Shown: one piece after another, positions 54,214-62,255 of the stretch
How positions within the stretch are numbered: position 1 is the first letter of the stretch
Layout of the letters: the number at the start of each line of letters is the position of its first letter
Assembly (NCBI RefSeq): GCF_000757725.1
Contig: NZ_JJMU01000001.1
Coordinates: forward strand, 1-62,863
DNA length: 62,863 nucleotides
From: Sphingobacterium deserti
Lineage (GTDB): Bacteria > Bacteroidota > Bacteroidia > Sphingobacteriales > Sphingobacteriaceae
Direction: 5' to 3'
Notes under the pieces: generated by a model
What the model was told of the DNA's origin: nothing
The model's database searches: none
The model's input: only the letters and a program-made list of their open reading frames with translations
Made by a program: the position numbers and the translations under genes

Positions 54214-55128
54214 CTATAAAACTACATCAGTAGATTTACGGATTTTTATTCCGTATCGCTCTCGAAGCATATTAAATTTTTCCTTCGTATTTTCTTCAAA
54301 GCCAGCTATCGGAGACATGCAGTCTTCCAATATGGTGATGCGCGAGGTGATGGATCGATCGTCTTTGAAGTATGCCAAAATTTGTTCTGCCGATGCCAAC
54401 ACGCAGTGGCTCGATGCTTGTCCGGCAATATAGATCGCGTCGAACTCACGAATGGCATCGAGAACTTCTTTATTAACATAACCCTCCTTATCATATTCCG
54501 CATGGATAATGCCATACATTTCCGTATACGGATCTTGACCTTTGTAAACCAGTCTAGGCCTTACATTACGGGCTGCGGCATGGAAGTAAAGCATTTTAGT
54601 AAATTCACTTTCTAATTTTGCGCCTTCTGTACCTTCCAAACAATGGTACGGCCAAATGCACAGTTGCTTTTTGCCAGCAGATTCCAAATTAAACAAGTAT
54701 TCCAGCGAACGGTCTGTCTCGCCATTAGTCGCTTTCCAAACGCCTCGCGCTACATCTTCATACGTAATAATGGTAAAAGGATCTGGATGTTTATTATCCT
54801 TATCCAGCCACCAAATTGGATGGAATATCTGCATCATGGAGTGGCAGTCGAGGCTACAAATAACCTGTGTCAACGAACTAAGATTACGGTACATCCACTG
54901 TGTGAGGCGTCTCACATCATCCTTGGATCCAGCAACCGCCAAGCTGCCGATCTCTTCCATAAAGTCGTTTTGCACATCGATAGCTAATAGCAATGTGCGT
55001 TTTGTATCTTGGCTAGCAGGCAGATTAGCTGTCGTCTGCCCTAGCGCGAGAATTTGGTTTATATCTTCATTGCTACCGAGGCTAGCAATGTGATCTATAT
55101 TCACAATTTCCTCGTATGTTGGTTTCAT
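54214..55128 (-). CDS. nicotinamidase/isochorismatase-like cysteine hydrolase
   Basis: About 304 residues from ATG 55128, longer than the typical 180-215. The core is the cysteine hydrolase fold: catalytic Asp in LLLAIDVQNDFME, candidate metal ligands in CSLDCHSMMQIFHP, and the nucleophilic Cys in GQASSHCVLAS. The N- and C-terminal extensions are typical of the large nicotinamidase-like group in Bacteroidota. The reaction is nicotinamide to nicotinate, the first step of NAD salvage. It sits 111 bp downstream of nadE on the same strand, strongly supporting the NAD role. No firm symbol because pncA orthology is not proven. Confidence 0.82.
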   Translation of the reverse strand: MKPTYEEIVNIDHIASLGSNEDINQILALGQTTANLPASQDTKRTLLLAIDVQNDFMEEIGSLAVAGSKDDVRRLTQWMYRNLSSLTQVICSLDCHSMMQIFHPIWWLDKDNKHPDPFTIITYEDVARGVWKATNGETDRSLEYLFNLESAGKKQLCIWPYHCLEGTEGAKLESEFTKMLYFHAAARNVRPRLVYKGQDPYTEMYGIIHAEYDKEGYVNKEVLDAIREFDAIYIAGQASSHCVLASAEQILAYFKDDRSITSRITILEDCMSPIAGFEENTKEKFNMLRERYGIKIRKSTDVVL

Positions 55129-55239
55129 ATGCGTGATTCGTGTTATTTCAATTCCTGTACAGCATTTTTTATTCACTTTGCCCTCTGCGTAGCACGAGCC
55201 TTACATGGGTTATATATTGAGCCGTAACGCTCAATATAA

Positions 55240-56022
55240 TTATTCAGTAAAGATGGGCACCGCTGCGAATTTATGTGCAGAAAGTGCAAAGCGTTGCTTT
55301 ATTTTTTCATCAATGTCAGCATCACCTGAAGTCCCGCTTAGGATAAATGAATCAATCTGAGCGTAGCTCATTCCAAGTTCGTCTTCATCGGTTTGCCCTT
55401 CCCACAATCCAGCTGAAGGCTTTTTATTGATGATTGCATCCGGCACGCCCAAAAACTTTGCTAATGTATATACTTCCTGTTTCGTTAGCTTAGCAAGAGG
55501 ATTTAAATCCACAGCGCCATCTCCCCATTTTGTAAAGTATCCAACTGTTCCTTCAGCCATATTTCCCGTACCAATAACAAACCGGCTACCCAATTGCGCC
55601 AATTGGTAAAGGTAAGTCATGCGCACACGTGGGCGAATATTTGCCAAACTAAAACTCACATTGGTGGCATCAGCCTTTGCTAAAAAATCTTGGTTTGTCA
55701 CCTGTAATGCATCTGCAGCGGGTTGGATATCATAAATATGGTAGGCGAAATCAAACTTATTAATGAGCTCTAAAGCGTGCTGATAACTTTGGGAATTGTT
55801 CATGTCGCTGCCATAAGGTAGCATCACCAAATAGGTATCTACTTTTGCAAGGTGACAGAGGCAGGCGACGACGCTACTATCTATTCCTCCGCTCATCCCC
55901 AATACCACGCCCTTACGATTCGCACTTTTCACACGATCCGCTATCCAATTAGCGATTGTCGTTGCATATTGTTCTACGTTGTCATCCTTGATGACAAATG
56001 ATTTAATCATTCTATTTTCCAT
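55240..56022 (-). CDS. nadE: NH3-dependent NAD+ synthetase
   Basis: About 260 residues from the ATG at 56022. The ATP pyrophosphatase P-loop reads GMSGGIDSSVVA near 43. Further motifs are VIGTGNMAEGTVGYFTKWGDGAVDLNPLAKLTKQEVY and the C-terminal NKKPSAGLWEGQTDEDELG, as in the ammonia-using (short) NadE; no glutaminase domain is present. It converts nicotinate adenine dinucleotide to NAD with ammonia. It is paired with the downstream nicotinamidase and overlaps the 3' end of a broken upstream ORF. The NAD-salvage context is coherent. Confidence 0.93.
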   Translation of the reverse strand: MENRMIKSFVIKDDNVEQYATTIANWIADRVKSANRKGVVLGMSGGIDSSVVACLCHLAKVDTYLVMLPYGSDMNNSQSYQHALELINKFDFAYHIYDIQPAADALQVTNQDFLAKADATNVSFSLANIRPRVRMTYLYQLAQLGSRFVIGTGNMAEGTVGYFTKWGDGAVDLNPLAKLTKQEVYTLAKFLGVPDAIINKKPSAGLWEGQTDEDELGMSYAQIDSFILSGTSGDADIDEKIKQRFALSAHKFAAVPIFTE

Positions 56023-56466
56023 AAACACGTCTTGATTCTGACTTTACTAGTTCTTTTATTTTCTCAAATATTTGGGTTCGAATACATTCGCCATCAACAT
56101 AGCTTAGTTTATGCAAATCACGGTCTTCCAATGCTTCCGCTGTCTCTGGATGCACTTCGCTCATCATGAAAGTACTCGTAATTTTTCTTTATCGGTGAAT
56201 CATCTTGCAGCAACTTCCCAGAGAATATCCCATCTTTGCAATGTATCACTAGTAGATAAACCTCGCTAGCCCCATTTCGTTCAAGATCTGCCCTGGCGAA
56301 TGGAACTTACCTCCAGCTGAACAGGGGTTATCAAAGTCCTTTACCTTTATTTCCCTATTTGCGAACTGCTCTGTAACTATGCTCTGCTTGTTAAGTATGA
56401 TCATGTTATCTAGCGTTCCAATGTTTGCGTTGGGTAAATTATACTTGATAAAGATGATTGTTCGAG
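56012..56466 (-). pseudogene. multiply frameshifted gene overlapping nadE
   Basis: Protein-like segments lie in three frames. First (from about 56466) comes KYNLPNANIGTLDN ... VKDFDNPCSAGG. Then, after a +1-type shift, VPFARADLERNGASEVYLLVIHC ... KKNYEYFHDE. Then the segment from an ATG at 56162-56164, MSEVHPETAEALEDRDLHKL ... KELVKSESRRVYGK, ends in TAG at 56012-56014 overlapping the nadE start. Joined, they give a plausible protein of about 150 residues that I cannot assign to a family. The overlap with nadE suggests it was translationally coupled before decay. Confidence 0.5.
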
Positions 56467-56600
56467 TTTAAAACCACAAATTTATTGAGTTAAAAGGTAC
56501 GCATCAATCTATTCCTCGATATGGCAGATAAAATGGAATTATCCATACGCCATGTTTTATTGAGCTTTATTTACTATACTAGCGTATATAAAATAGTCTA

Positions 56601-57248
56601 TTGAAAAAGAGGGAAATCAAAGTAGTAGCAATTTCAGACACCCATGGCTGCCATCGCTTATTAAAGTTGCCCAAGGGGGATATTATCATCCACGCGGGTG
56701 ACATAAGCCAATCTGGCGGCCAAGCAGAGGTGCTCGATTTTCTAGACTGGTTTGCTAAATTAAATTTTAAGCACAAAATATTTATTGCTGGTAACCACGA
56801 CTTTCTCTTTGAAAATGCACATCCGGATGTTATTTTGAATATGATTCCCAAGGGTGTTACCTATCTTAACGATGCTGAGGTGGAAGTAGAAGGCTTCAAA
56901 ATCTGGGGATCTCCTATCACGCCTTGGTTCAACAATTGGGCGTTCAATCGGGATCGTGGGGATGACATAAAGAAACACTGGGATTTAATACCGCTTGATA
57001 CCGATATATTAATAACGCATGGTCCGCCTTTAGGGATTTTAGACGAAACTGTCTATGGGCAGCGAACCGGTTGTGAAGATTTATTAGAACGTATTGAAAC
57101 GGTGAAACCGAAATATCATATTTTCGGGCATATTCATGAGGATTACGGCAGTTTTACTAAAGGAGAAATTACTTTTATAAACGCGAGCGTACTGGACAAT
57201 TGGTACGATTTAAGGAATAAGCCGGTGGAAATTAGTGTGGTCGTATAA
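56601..57248 (+). CDS. metallophosphatase domain protein
   Basis: 215 residues, TTG start. The calcineurin-like phosphoesterase metal ligands are in order: AISDTHG (Asp, His), HAGDIS (Asp), GNHD (Asn, His), THGPP (His) and GHIHEDYG (His-x-His). This short type resembles eukaryotic MPPED-like and bacterial small phosphoesterases, with a possible cyclic-nucleotide or nucleic-acid phosphodiesterase role. It lies 130 bp beyond the broken ORF, transcribed away from it. Single gene; substrate unknown. Confidence 0.87.
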   Translation: MKKREIKVVAISDTHGCHRLLKLPKGDIIIHAGDISQSGGQAEVLDFLDWFAKLNFKHKIFIAGNHDFLFENAHPDVILNMIPKGVTYLNDAEVEVEGFKIWGSPITPWFNNWAFNRDRGDDIKKHWDLIPLDTDILITHGPPLGILDETVYGQRTGCEDLLERIETVKPKYHIFGHIHEDYGSFTKGEITFINASVLDNWYDLRNKPVEISVVV

Positions 57249-57425
57249 GTTTCACTGCTGGATATAAATAACTATCTTCGTTTATCGGACTAGAAAATGA
57301 TGTGTGATTTCATAAAGGTTTCACCAGTAATTACTCGAAGTTCCCAATACGGAATGTTTAGATTATTACAGATTCCTTTATCTGCATGTCAAACCAAAAT
57401 ATGAAGTTGACCTAAAGTGATAAAA

Positions 57426-57647
57426 ATGATAGCATTTATAAACATCGGCACCATTGAGCTGTCGATACTCTCGGTAGCAGCATTAGCTCTTCTGATCTAC
57501 GTTACCTATCTCATAGTAGTAAATGAATCGGGATGGCAACGATTGATTTGGATTTTAATACTACTTTTTGTTCCCATTTTTGGATCATTAATTTATTTAG
57601 CGAAACACATCCTTTCGAATAGTCGCCGTGGAAACTCCATAACATAG
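57426..57647 (+). CDS. PLDc_N domain small membrane protein
   Basis: About 73 residues from the ATG at 57426 (a GTG at 57417 is also in frame). Two membrane helices: about 8-28 and about 38-58. The middle and end (WILILLFVPIFGSLIYLAKH) match the phospholipase D-nuclease N-terminal domain family, small two-helix membrane proteins of unknown role. Single gene. Confidence 0.7.
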   Translation: MIAFINIGTIELSILSVAALALLIYVTYLIVVNESGWQRLIWILILLFVPIFGSLIYLAKHILSNSRRGNSIT

Positions 57648-57875
57648 TGAAATAATGGTGTGAAGAACTTTTACGTTAAAATCTGTGTGGAGTCACTATA
57701 TCAATCCCTTGAAGTTCGAATGACTAATTTCAGTCGAGGGGAATTTATTAGTGCAGCATAACATAGGATCAGCGCAGTTGGACTAATTATTTTATTAATT
57801 GACGATTTGGCGCAGCACGCTTTTAAATGCTACTACGTATTATTGCATATATGAACTAAACCGGTAGAAAAGTAT

Positions 57876-58127
57876 TCAAACAAGAAATCTTTTACCAATG
57901 ATCCGAAGCTTTTTATGCAGCTCTTTATGCTGCTTTAAGTCGACAGTTTCATCCAATGCAACTACTTCAAATTCTTCTATTCTTTTTTTGACGTGGAATC
58001 GTGCTCGGAAGCCATCCATACCTTTTATAAAAACGGATAAGAAACCCGGACTCTTAGCAACCTCAACAGAATACCAAGATTGCGTACCGGCTTTGCCAGC
58101 AATAGTCATTTGTAGATTTTCTTTCAT
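57876..58127 (-). CDS. small hypothetical protein
   Basis: 83 residues, no signal peptide or membrane segment. Contains an internal IKGMDGFRARFHVKKRIEEFEVVALDETVDL segment and a basic C-terminus. I do not recognise the family. A gap of more than 180 bp separates it from the next gene on either side. Confidence 0.5.
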   Translation of the reverse strand: MKENLQMTIAGKAGTQSWYSVEVAKSPGFLSVFIKGMDGFRARFHVKKRIEEFEVVALDETVDLKQHKELHKKLRIIGKRFLV

Positions 58128-58241
58128 AAGTCTTGATTTGGTCTAACGAAGGTACGTAGTTTTGTCCTTTGGATTTTTACGGTTTTCCATAATTATTGAT
58201 TTATATCAATGGCTAATTATAGTTTGTTGATTTTGGCTGAT

Positions 58242-58275
58242 GGTGTAGGTGATACACCTATTTTAGATAAATAGG
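58242..58275. promoter_or_regulatory. two adjacent inverted repeats upstream of the HicB-like ORF
   Basis: GGTGTA/TACACC (58242-58258, 5-nt loop) is followed directly by CCTATTT/AAATAGG (58257-58275, 5-nt loop). They may act as operator or leader hairpins for the downstream ORF. Confidence 0.35.
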
Positions 58276-58310
58276 CGAAATATAGAGATAATACATAAAA
58301 AAAGGTAAAG

Positions 58311-58508
58311 GTGCGGATTGCAAAAAACAGTGAAGGCTATCGCGCTCCCTCCACAAATGTGCTGGCCGTCAATGGTTACGGTAAAACGATTGAGAAGTGC
58401 AAAGCAGACATATTTAAAGGGATTGAAATCACCAAAACATTGAGCGGCAGATATACCACTATGCCAGCGGACTTAAAAAGCCCAGAGCTAATCAGCGGAC
58501 TAAAATAA
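58311..58508 (+). CDS. HicB-like antitoxin fragment
   Basis: 65 codons from a GTG start; the frame is open for five codons upstream (KKVKV), after a TAA. The pattern SEGYRAPSTNVLAVNGYGKTIEKCKADIFKGIEI matches the HicB fold (EGY(S/R)A ... GDT(I/V)EE(C/A)K..I..AI..). No HicA-like mRNA interferase is found on either side. It is therefore an orphan or truncated antitoxin; a toxin partner may be lost. The assignment is from the motif pattern only. Confidence 0.4.
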   Translation: MRIAKNSEGYRAPSTNVLAVNGYGKTIEKCKADIFKGIEITKTLSGRYTTMPADLKSPELISGLK

Positions 58509-58587
58509 CAGAGGGCTTGCACAAGTTAGCTCACGAACTTCTTGCCATAGAACTTTGATAATTCAACACTAGCAAAACATAGCACAC

Positions 58588-58609
58588 CCTACTTCGGTAG
58601 GTTATTTTT
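58588..58609 (+). terminator. terminator with TTCG loop
   Basis: CCTAC/GTAGG stem capped by TTCG, followed by TTATTTTT. About 80 nt after the HicB-like ORF. Confidence 0.65.
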
Positions 58610-58873
58610 GGTTTAAGATAACCAGTCAGATCAAAAGAAGTTCATCGGTAACAGTGTGGTACCGCACGTGGTGCAGCCTTGGGCAAAATGGAAGATAAGG
58701 GAGACAACAATAATTAGGCAAGTATCTTTTCTCAAATTAAATATAAAATAGCTCGTTACGGCTTCCCGTAAATAACTTACTGAACCAACTTATACTTTTC
58801 CCCATGAAAGAAGATATTAATGCATACAAGAATGAAAACGGATACAATTTCCTGCAAACATTTTTGAATTTTG
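58610..58873. other. intergenic region before the HExxH lipoprotein gene
   Basis: No supported ORF; a 27-codon frame around 58804 is judged spurious. The promoter of the next gene is at the right end of this stretch. Confidence 0.3.
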
Positions 58874-58905
58874 TTGAAATGTTATAATTCTTTAATATAT
58901 ATTTG
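58874..58905 (+). promoter_or_regulatory. promoter of the HExxH lipoprotein gene
   Basis: TTG (58874-58876), a 21-nt spacer and TATATTTG (58898-58905), an exact TAnnTTTG match; transcript start expected near 58910, just before the ATG at 58923. Confidence 0.6.
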
Positions 58906-58922
58906 TTGAACTAATTTAATTT

Positions 58923-60227
58923 ATGAAAAGACTAACAATTATTATCGTTGCATTTTCAATGCTTATTTTGGGCTGTGAAAAGCAAAGTGACCATCTAAAC
59001 TTGGAGGAAACCGAACTTGCGAACATTAGATCAAGCTTTGATCGAGCGTCACTATCTGACAAACACACTCTATGGGGAGCTAGTAATAAAAAGATAGAAT
59101 GGGATAATCCTCAAAGCATTAAAAGAGATTCTTTAGCAACTTATATTCGGGTTCGTGTACAGGATTCAATAAGTTTGGGTATAAAATCAGGTGGGGAAAA
59201 TCAATTTTACCAAATATGGCTTAAAGCTACCAAGAAAGTTGACAATAAGAATACCTATTCGCTAAGCTATCTAACGCTAATCACTAATGAACAAGCAGAT
59301 AAATTTACAGGATTAATTTTTTCGGAGGATATTTTAAACAAAGCAACATCATACACGACCTTCGTCGAGGGAAAAGCTGTTCGTAAAAATAACAAAGATA
59401 TTTTATTAAAAGGCAGTAATAAGAGCTACTTAAGTTATGAATGCCAGCACATTTGGGCAATCGTGAATGATTCATGGCACGCAAGACAAACTTGCCAATG
59501 GACAGTGGACCCCAACCGACCAATAACTGAGGAGGCATTTGACCCAGATGGTTTGGAAGGCGGCGGTGCTAGCGGTGGTGGCGGAAGTGATGGACCTCCC
59601 CTTCCCCCTCCCCCGAGAATATATAAGATTACTAACAAAATTACTCACCCTTGTATGAAGAGTATGGTTGATGATTTAATACAAGAAGATATATCATTTG
59701 CTGCAAACAAGAGTCTGCAATCAATTTTCGGCATTGACGGAAGCTATGATCTTATTTTCGATCAATCAACTACATTACCTAATTTGACCCATGGAACAGC
59801 TGCTACTATTGGAGGATATTGGGACAATGATCAAATCGTGGATCTAACAGTGGAGATAAAATTAAATTTAAACTCCTTAGCGGGGTCAAGCCGAGAATTT
59901 ATAGCTATGGTTATTATACACGAGGCTACACATGCCTATCTATACGCTCAGGGATTTGTTCAAAATCAAACGCAAATGCATCATGAGCAAATGTGGCTTA
60001 ATTACACAGATTTTATCGCAAATTATTTGACGAATACTTACGGCACATCTTCCGCTGATGCTTATGCGCTTGCAACAACAGGGCTTCAAAAGACATTTGG
60101 ATCAAGAATATCTGAAACTATTTACAATAAAATTACTGGTTACAAAGGTGATCTAAGCGAAGACAGAGCTGTAGGAGCGGAAAAATATAGGAAAGGAGAA
60201 AAAGGAACATCTTGCACTTCAAATTAA
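58923..60227 (+). CDS. secreted HExxH lipoprotein, putative metallopeptidase
   Basis: 434 residues. Lipobox signal peptide (LILGC, Cys near 18). An N-terminal domain of about 190 residues with few Cys is followed by a Gly/Ser/Pro-rich linker (EGGGASGGGGSDG then PPLPPPP, about 215-235). A C-terminal domain carries IIHEATHAYLYAQ with the HExxH zinc motif (about 335-350) and further conserved-looking MHHEQMW. The layout is anchor, domain, flexible linker and putative zinc protease, as seen in Bacteroidota accessory secreted proteins. Its own promoter is clear. Three small genes follow on the same strand and may be related. Peptidase activity is not demonstrated. Confidence 0.7.
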   Translation: MKRLTIIIVAFSMLILGCEKQSDHLNLEETELANIRSSFDRASLSDKHTLWGASNKKIEWDNPQSIKRDSLATYIRVRVQDSISLGIKSGGENQFYQIWLKATKKVDNKNTYSLSYLTLITNEQADKFTGLIFSEDILNKATSYTTFVEGKAVRKNNKDILLKGSNKSYLSYECQHIWAIVNDSWHARQTCQWTVDPNRPITEEAFDPDGLEGGGASGGGGSDGPPLPPPPRIYKITNKITHPCMKSMVDDLIQEDISFAANKSLQSIFGIDGSYDLIFDQSTTLPNLTHGTAATIGGYWDNDQIVDLTVEIKLNLNSLAGSSREFIAMVIIHEATHAYLYAQGFVQNQTQMHHEQMWLNYTDFIANYLTNTYGTSSADAYALATTGLQKTFGSRISETIYNKITGYKGDLSEDRAVGAEKYRKGEKGTSCTSN

Positions 60228-60239
60228 ACTTTAAAGATT

Positions 60240-60659
60240 ATGAAAAACATAATATTGCTAATTTTTATTACAGTCTTTCAAACGTCATGTATGACACGTC
60301 AAGAAAAAAATCAACAAAAGCACCGCCCAGGATGGTATGAGGAAAAATATCGTATGGATGATTCAATTTCCGAAGATAGTGTTCGCGTTGAAATTGTTAT
60401 TTTTAATGCAGATGATAGCAGTCCCATTGATTTCCAGGGCGTACATTTTTCATTGAATGAATACAATAACAAGGTTATTAAAACGAATCGTTGCGTTGCC
60501 AAATTCGCGAAACGAGACCTACCACATGTGATTTATTTAGAAGCTTATCAGCTAAACAAAGTACCAGTAAGGTTTATGACAGACAAGAAAAAGCTCCAAA
60601 ATAAAAATTCGGTTTATTTCAAAGCATTTTTGGTAACGAGTGTCGCTGGAAATATTTAA
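60240..60659 (+). CDS. hypothetical lipoprotein
   Basis: 139 residues starting 13 nt after the HExxH gene stop, so probably co-transcribed. Signal peptide with FQTSC near 17 as a lipobox-like end. The mature part has a beta-sandwich-like stretch (RVEIVIFNADDSSPIDFQGV ... KFAKRDLPHVIYLEA) that could be a carboxypeptidase-regulatory-type fold, but there is no strong motif. Function unknown; it may be a partner or immunity-type protein for the preceding gene. Confidence 0.6.
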   Translation: MKNIILLIFITVFQTSCMTRQEKNQQKHRPGWYEEKYRMDDSISEDSVRVEIVIFNADDSSPIDFQGVHFSLNEYNNKVIKTNRCVAKFAKRDLPHVIYLEAYQLNKVPVRFMTDKKKLQNKNSVYFKAFLVTSVAGNI

Positions 60660-60684
60660 ACTAATAAAGATCGTACCTTCGCGC

Positions 60685-60924
60685 ATGACAATCCCCGAGC
60701 TCAAAGAATTCTTTGAAGGCAAGACCTTCACCCCTCCGATCCAAATTAGCGAAGACCAGATAGTAGAAGATCCGGTACTGTTTCTTAAAACCCAATTTAT
60801 CATGGTAGGCCAATGGCCGGAAAAGAAACCGCTGGCCTCCTTATTCGAGGTTGATGAAGTTTTGGGAGGTGGTGAAATAAGGAGGTACTATTTTTGTGCA
60901 TTGTTCGCAAAATTTGATATATGA
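60685..60924 (+). CDS. small hypothetical protein, DUF6965-like
   Basis: About 79 residues from ATG 60685; a GTG at 60640 overlapping the previous gene is the alternative. The start MTIPELKEFFEGKTFTPPIQ and the middle DPVLFLKTQFIMV resemble DUF6965, a short cytoplasmic family of unknown function in Bacteroidota accessory regions. The C-terminus diverges (RRYYFCALFAKFDI). It overlaps the next gene by 4 nt (ATGA). The family link is tentative. Confidence 0.45.
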   Translation: MTIPELKEFFEGKTFTPPIQISEDQIVEDPVLFLKTQFIMVGQWPEKKPLASLFEVDEVLGGGEIRRYYFCALFAKFDI

Positions 60925-61310
60925 CACTTTTCGCTAAATTAATATCTGTCTGCTTCTTCACGATATTTGCAACCAGCACCCAAGATAATCGGCTCTATAA
61001 ACGTTGGAAAGTAATTGCTGACAAGCGAATATTCCTTAATTTAGACGGTACATCACACGGGGGATTTAAAGACAGAGTAGATTCGATCAAAAGTGATACT
61101 GTCTTCATCGAATTATTCCAGGACGGCAAATTTAAATCGGTAGATGGAAACGGAACTTTTACAGTCTTTGGAGACTCTATTGCTCTGAAGTTGCCGGACG
61201 GCGAGTCACCTTTTCGATATAAAATAAAGGATGACTCACTTTATTTATCAATAGACAACACGAGAGATGACTATATCCGAAGAGAGGTGCTGCATGCGGT
61301 GAAGATATAG
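60921..61310 (+). CDS. hypothetical exported protein
   Basis: 129 residues. A hydrophobic N-terminus (about 4-18) suggests export; no lipobox. The remainder is beta-rich with short strands (KWKVIADKRIFLNLDG, TVFIELFQDGKFKSVDGNGTFTVFGDSIALKLPDG), a lipocalin-like pattern with alternating charged turns. It overlaps the preceding gene by 4 nt, so the pair is translationally coupled. Function unknown; fourth in a run of co-directional small genes after the HExxH lipoprotein. Confidence 0.55.
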   Translation: MTLFAKLISVCFFTIFATSTQDNRLYKRWKVIADKRIFLNLDGTSHGGFKDRVDSIKSDTVFIELFQDGKFKSVDGNGTFTVFGDSIALKLPDGESPFRYKIKDDSLYLSIDNTRDDYIRREVLHAVKI

Positions 61311-61401
61311 TGATGAAGATTTGGGAGGCTACGCGATAAATTTTAATATTTATTAGGTTAGATCTACAAGAGAGTTTAACGCTGTTCAACAAAATGTATA
61401 A

Positions 61402-61833
61402 TTATTTATTACCTTTGTTCCTTATATGTTTCCAGTGCTCTCGGATCGCTTTATGTGTTAATGAATCAACATCAGAGTAAGCTTTCACGTTTTTCTTTTT
61501 AGCTGTAAAAAAATCTACCAATACATTTTCAGGTTCAGTAATGCTAGTCTTCTCTCCTGGACTAATCCTTTCAATGCCTTTATCTTGCTGATTATTGAAA
61601 TCGGAAACATTGACATGAGTAACCAATATCACGACAAAAGCCAACGCTAAATAAGCTAAAAAAGCCGTAAAAGACATCTTAGATTTTTCCCAAATTCTAC
61701 GAATGTCTTCTCCAACTCCTATCAAATCCAATTTTTCGAAAAATTGTGATTCGCTATTATCTTGAGCAGCTATTTCGCCAATAGCACTTAATTGATGATC
61801 TGGCAGATTTAAAGCTTGAAGTAGTGTTACCAT
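61402..61833 (-). CDS. small membrane protein, possibly broken by frameshift
   Basis: 143 residues from the ATG at 61833, with one membrane helix (about 58-76, FLAYLALAFVVILVTHV). The frame is open upstream for about 25 further codons without a standard start (ICREITAIPDVEVTRDERGDE). These read naturally onto the end of the next upstream ORF (61847-62011) if one base is skipped, so the two may be a single gene with a +1 frameshift. No family recognised. Confidence 0.5.
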   Translation of the reverse strand: MVTLLQALNLPDHQLSAIGEIAAQDNSESQFFEKLDLIGVGEDIRRIWEKSKMSFTAFLAYLALAFVVILVTHVNVSDFNNQQDKGIERISPGEKTSITEPENVLVDFFTAKKKNVKAYSDVDSLTHKAIREHWKHIRNKGNK

Positions 61834-61846
61834 TTCATCGCCACGT

Positions 61847-62011
61847 TCATCTCGTGTGACTTCGACATCTGGTATCGCTGTAATTTCGCGACAGATTGGT
61901 TTCCTTCGCTATCATATCATTTTTACTACCCGTGAAAAGGCCGAAAAATGAGTTGAGCATAAAGGCGATCACTATGAACGCCAATAAAGCTATTATTATG
62001 TTTTTTAACAT
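61847..62011 (-). CDS. small membrane protein, possibly N-terminal part of a broken gene
   Basis: 54 residues from the ATG at 62011. A single membrane helix (IIIALLAFIVIAFMLNSFFGLF, about 4-25) is followed by a short polar tail that looks out of frame at its end (RNYSDTRCRSHTR). Its stop lies 13 nt before the start of the 61402-61833 ORF, and the reading continues protein-like in that gene's frame. It begins 1 nt after the stop of the upstream truncated gene (62013-62255). Confidence 0.45.
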   Translation of the reverse strand: MLKNIIIALLAFIVIAFMLNSFFGLFTGSKNDMIAKETNLSRNYSDTRCRSHTR

Positions 62012-62012
62012 A

Positions 62013-62255
62013 TCATCTTTTTTTGTCAGGTATCTTCTTGGCATCTGCTTCGGTGTTATCACGTAGCGTGCTATCGGCATACCTTATTAGATTGTCCTTA
62101 CTTCTTGCTTCCTGCTCAAGCTCCTGTATCGTGTACTCTTTTTCCCATATCCTATCTGTCATCATGTTCACACGCTCAATGGCATCGTCACGCTGCTTCT
62201 TCGCATCGAAATAGAAAGTGGTGGTTATTGTAGCTATAGCGGCTGCAAATAATGA
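62013..62255 (-). pseudogene. truncated membrane/coiled-coil protein remnant
   Basis: An open frame without a start begins right after a stop at 62256-62258 and runs about 80 codons to TGA at 62013-62015. It starts in a hydrophobic helix (SLFAAAIATITTTFYF) followed by a charged, likely coiled-coil part (EYTIQELEQEARSKDNLIRYA). The natural start is missing because the upstream DNA is integrase sequence. The junction falls in the shared stretch near 62238-62258. Confidence 0.45.

Noticed and set aside
54179..55093. Plus-strand ORFs opposite the nicotinamidase
   Set aside because: They are in the complement of a gene with intact catalytic motifs and show no independent protein features.
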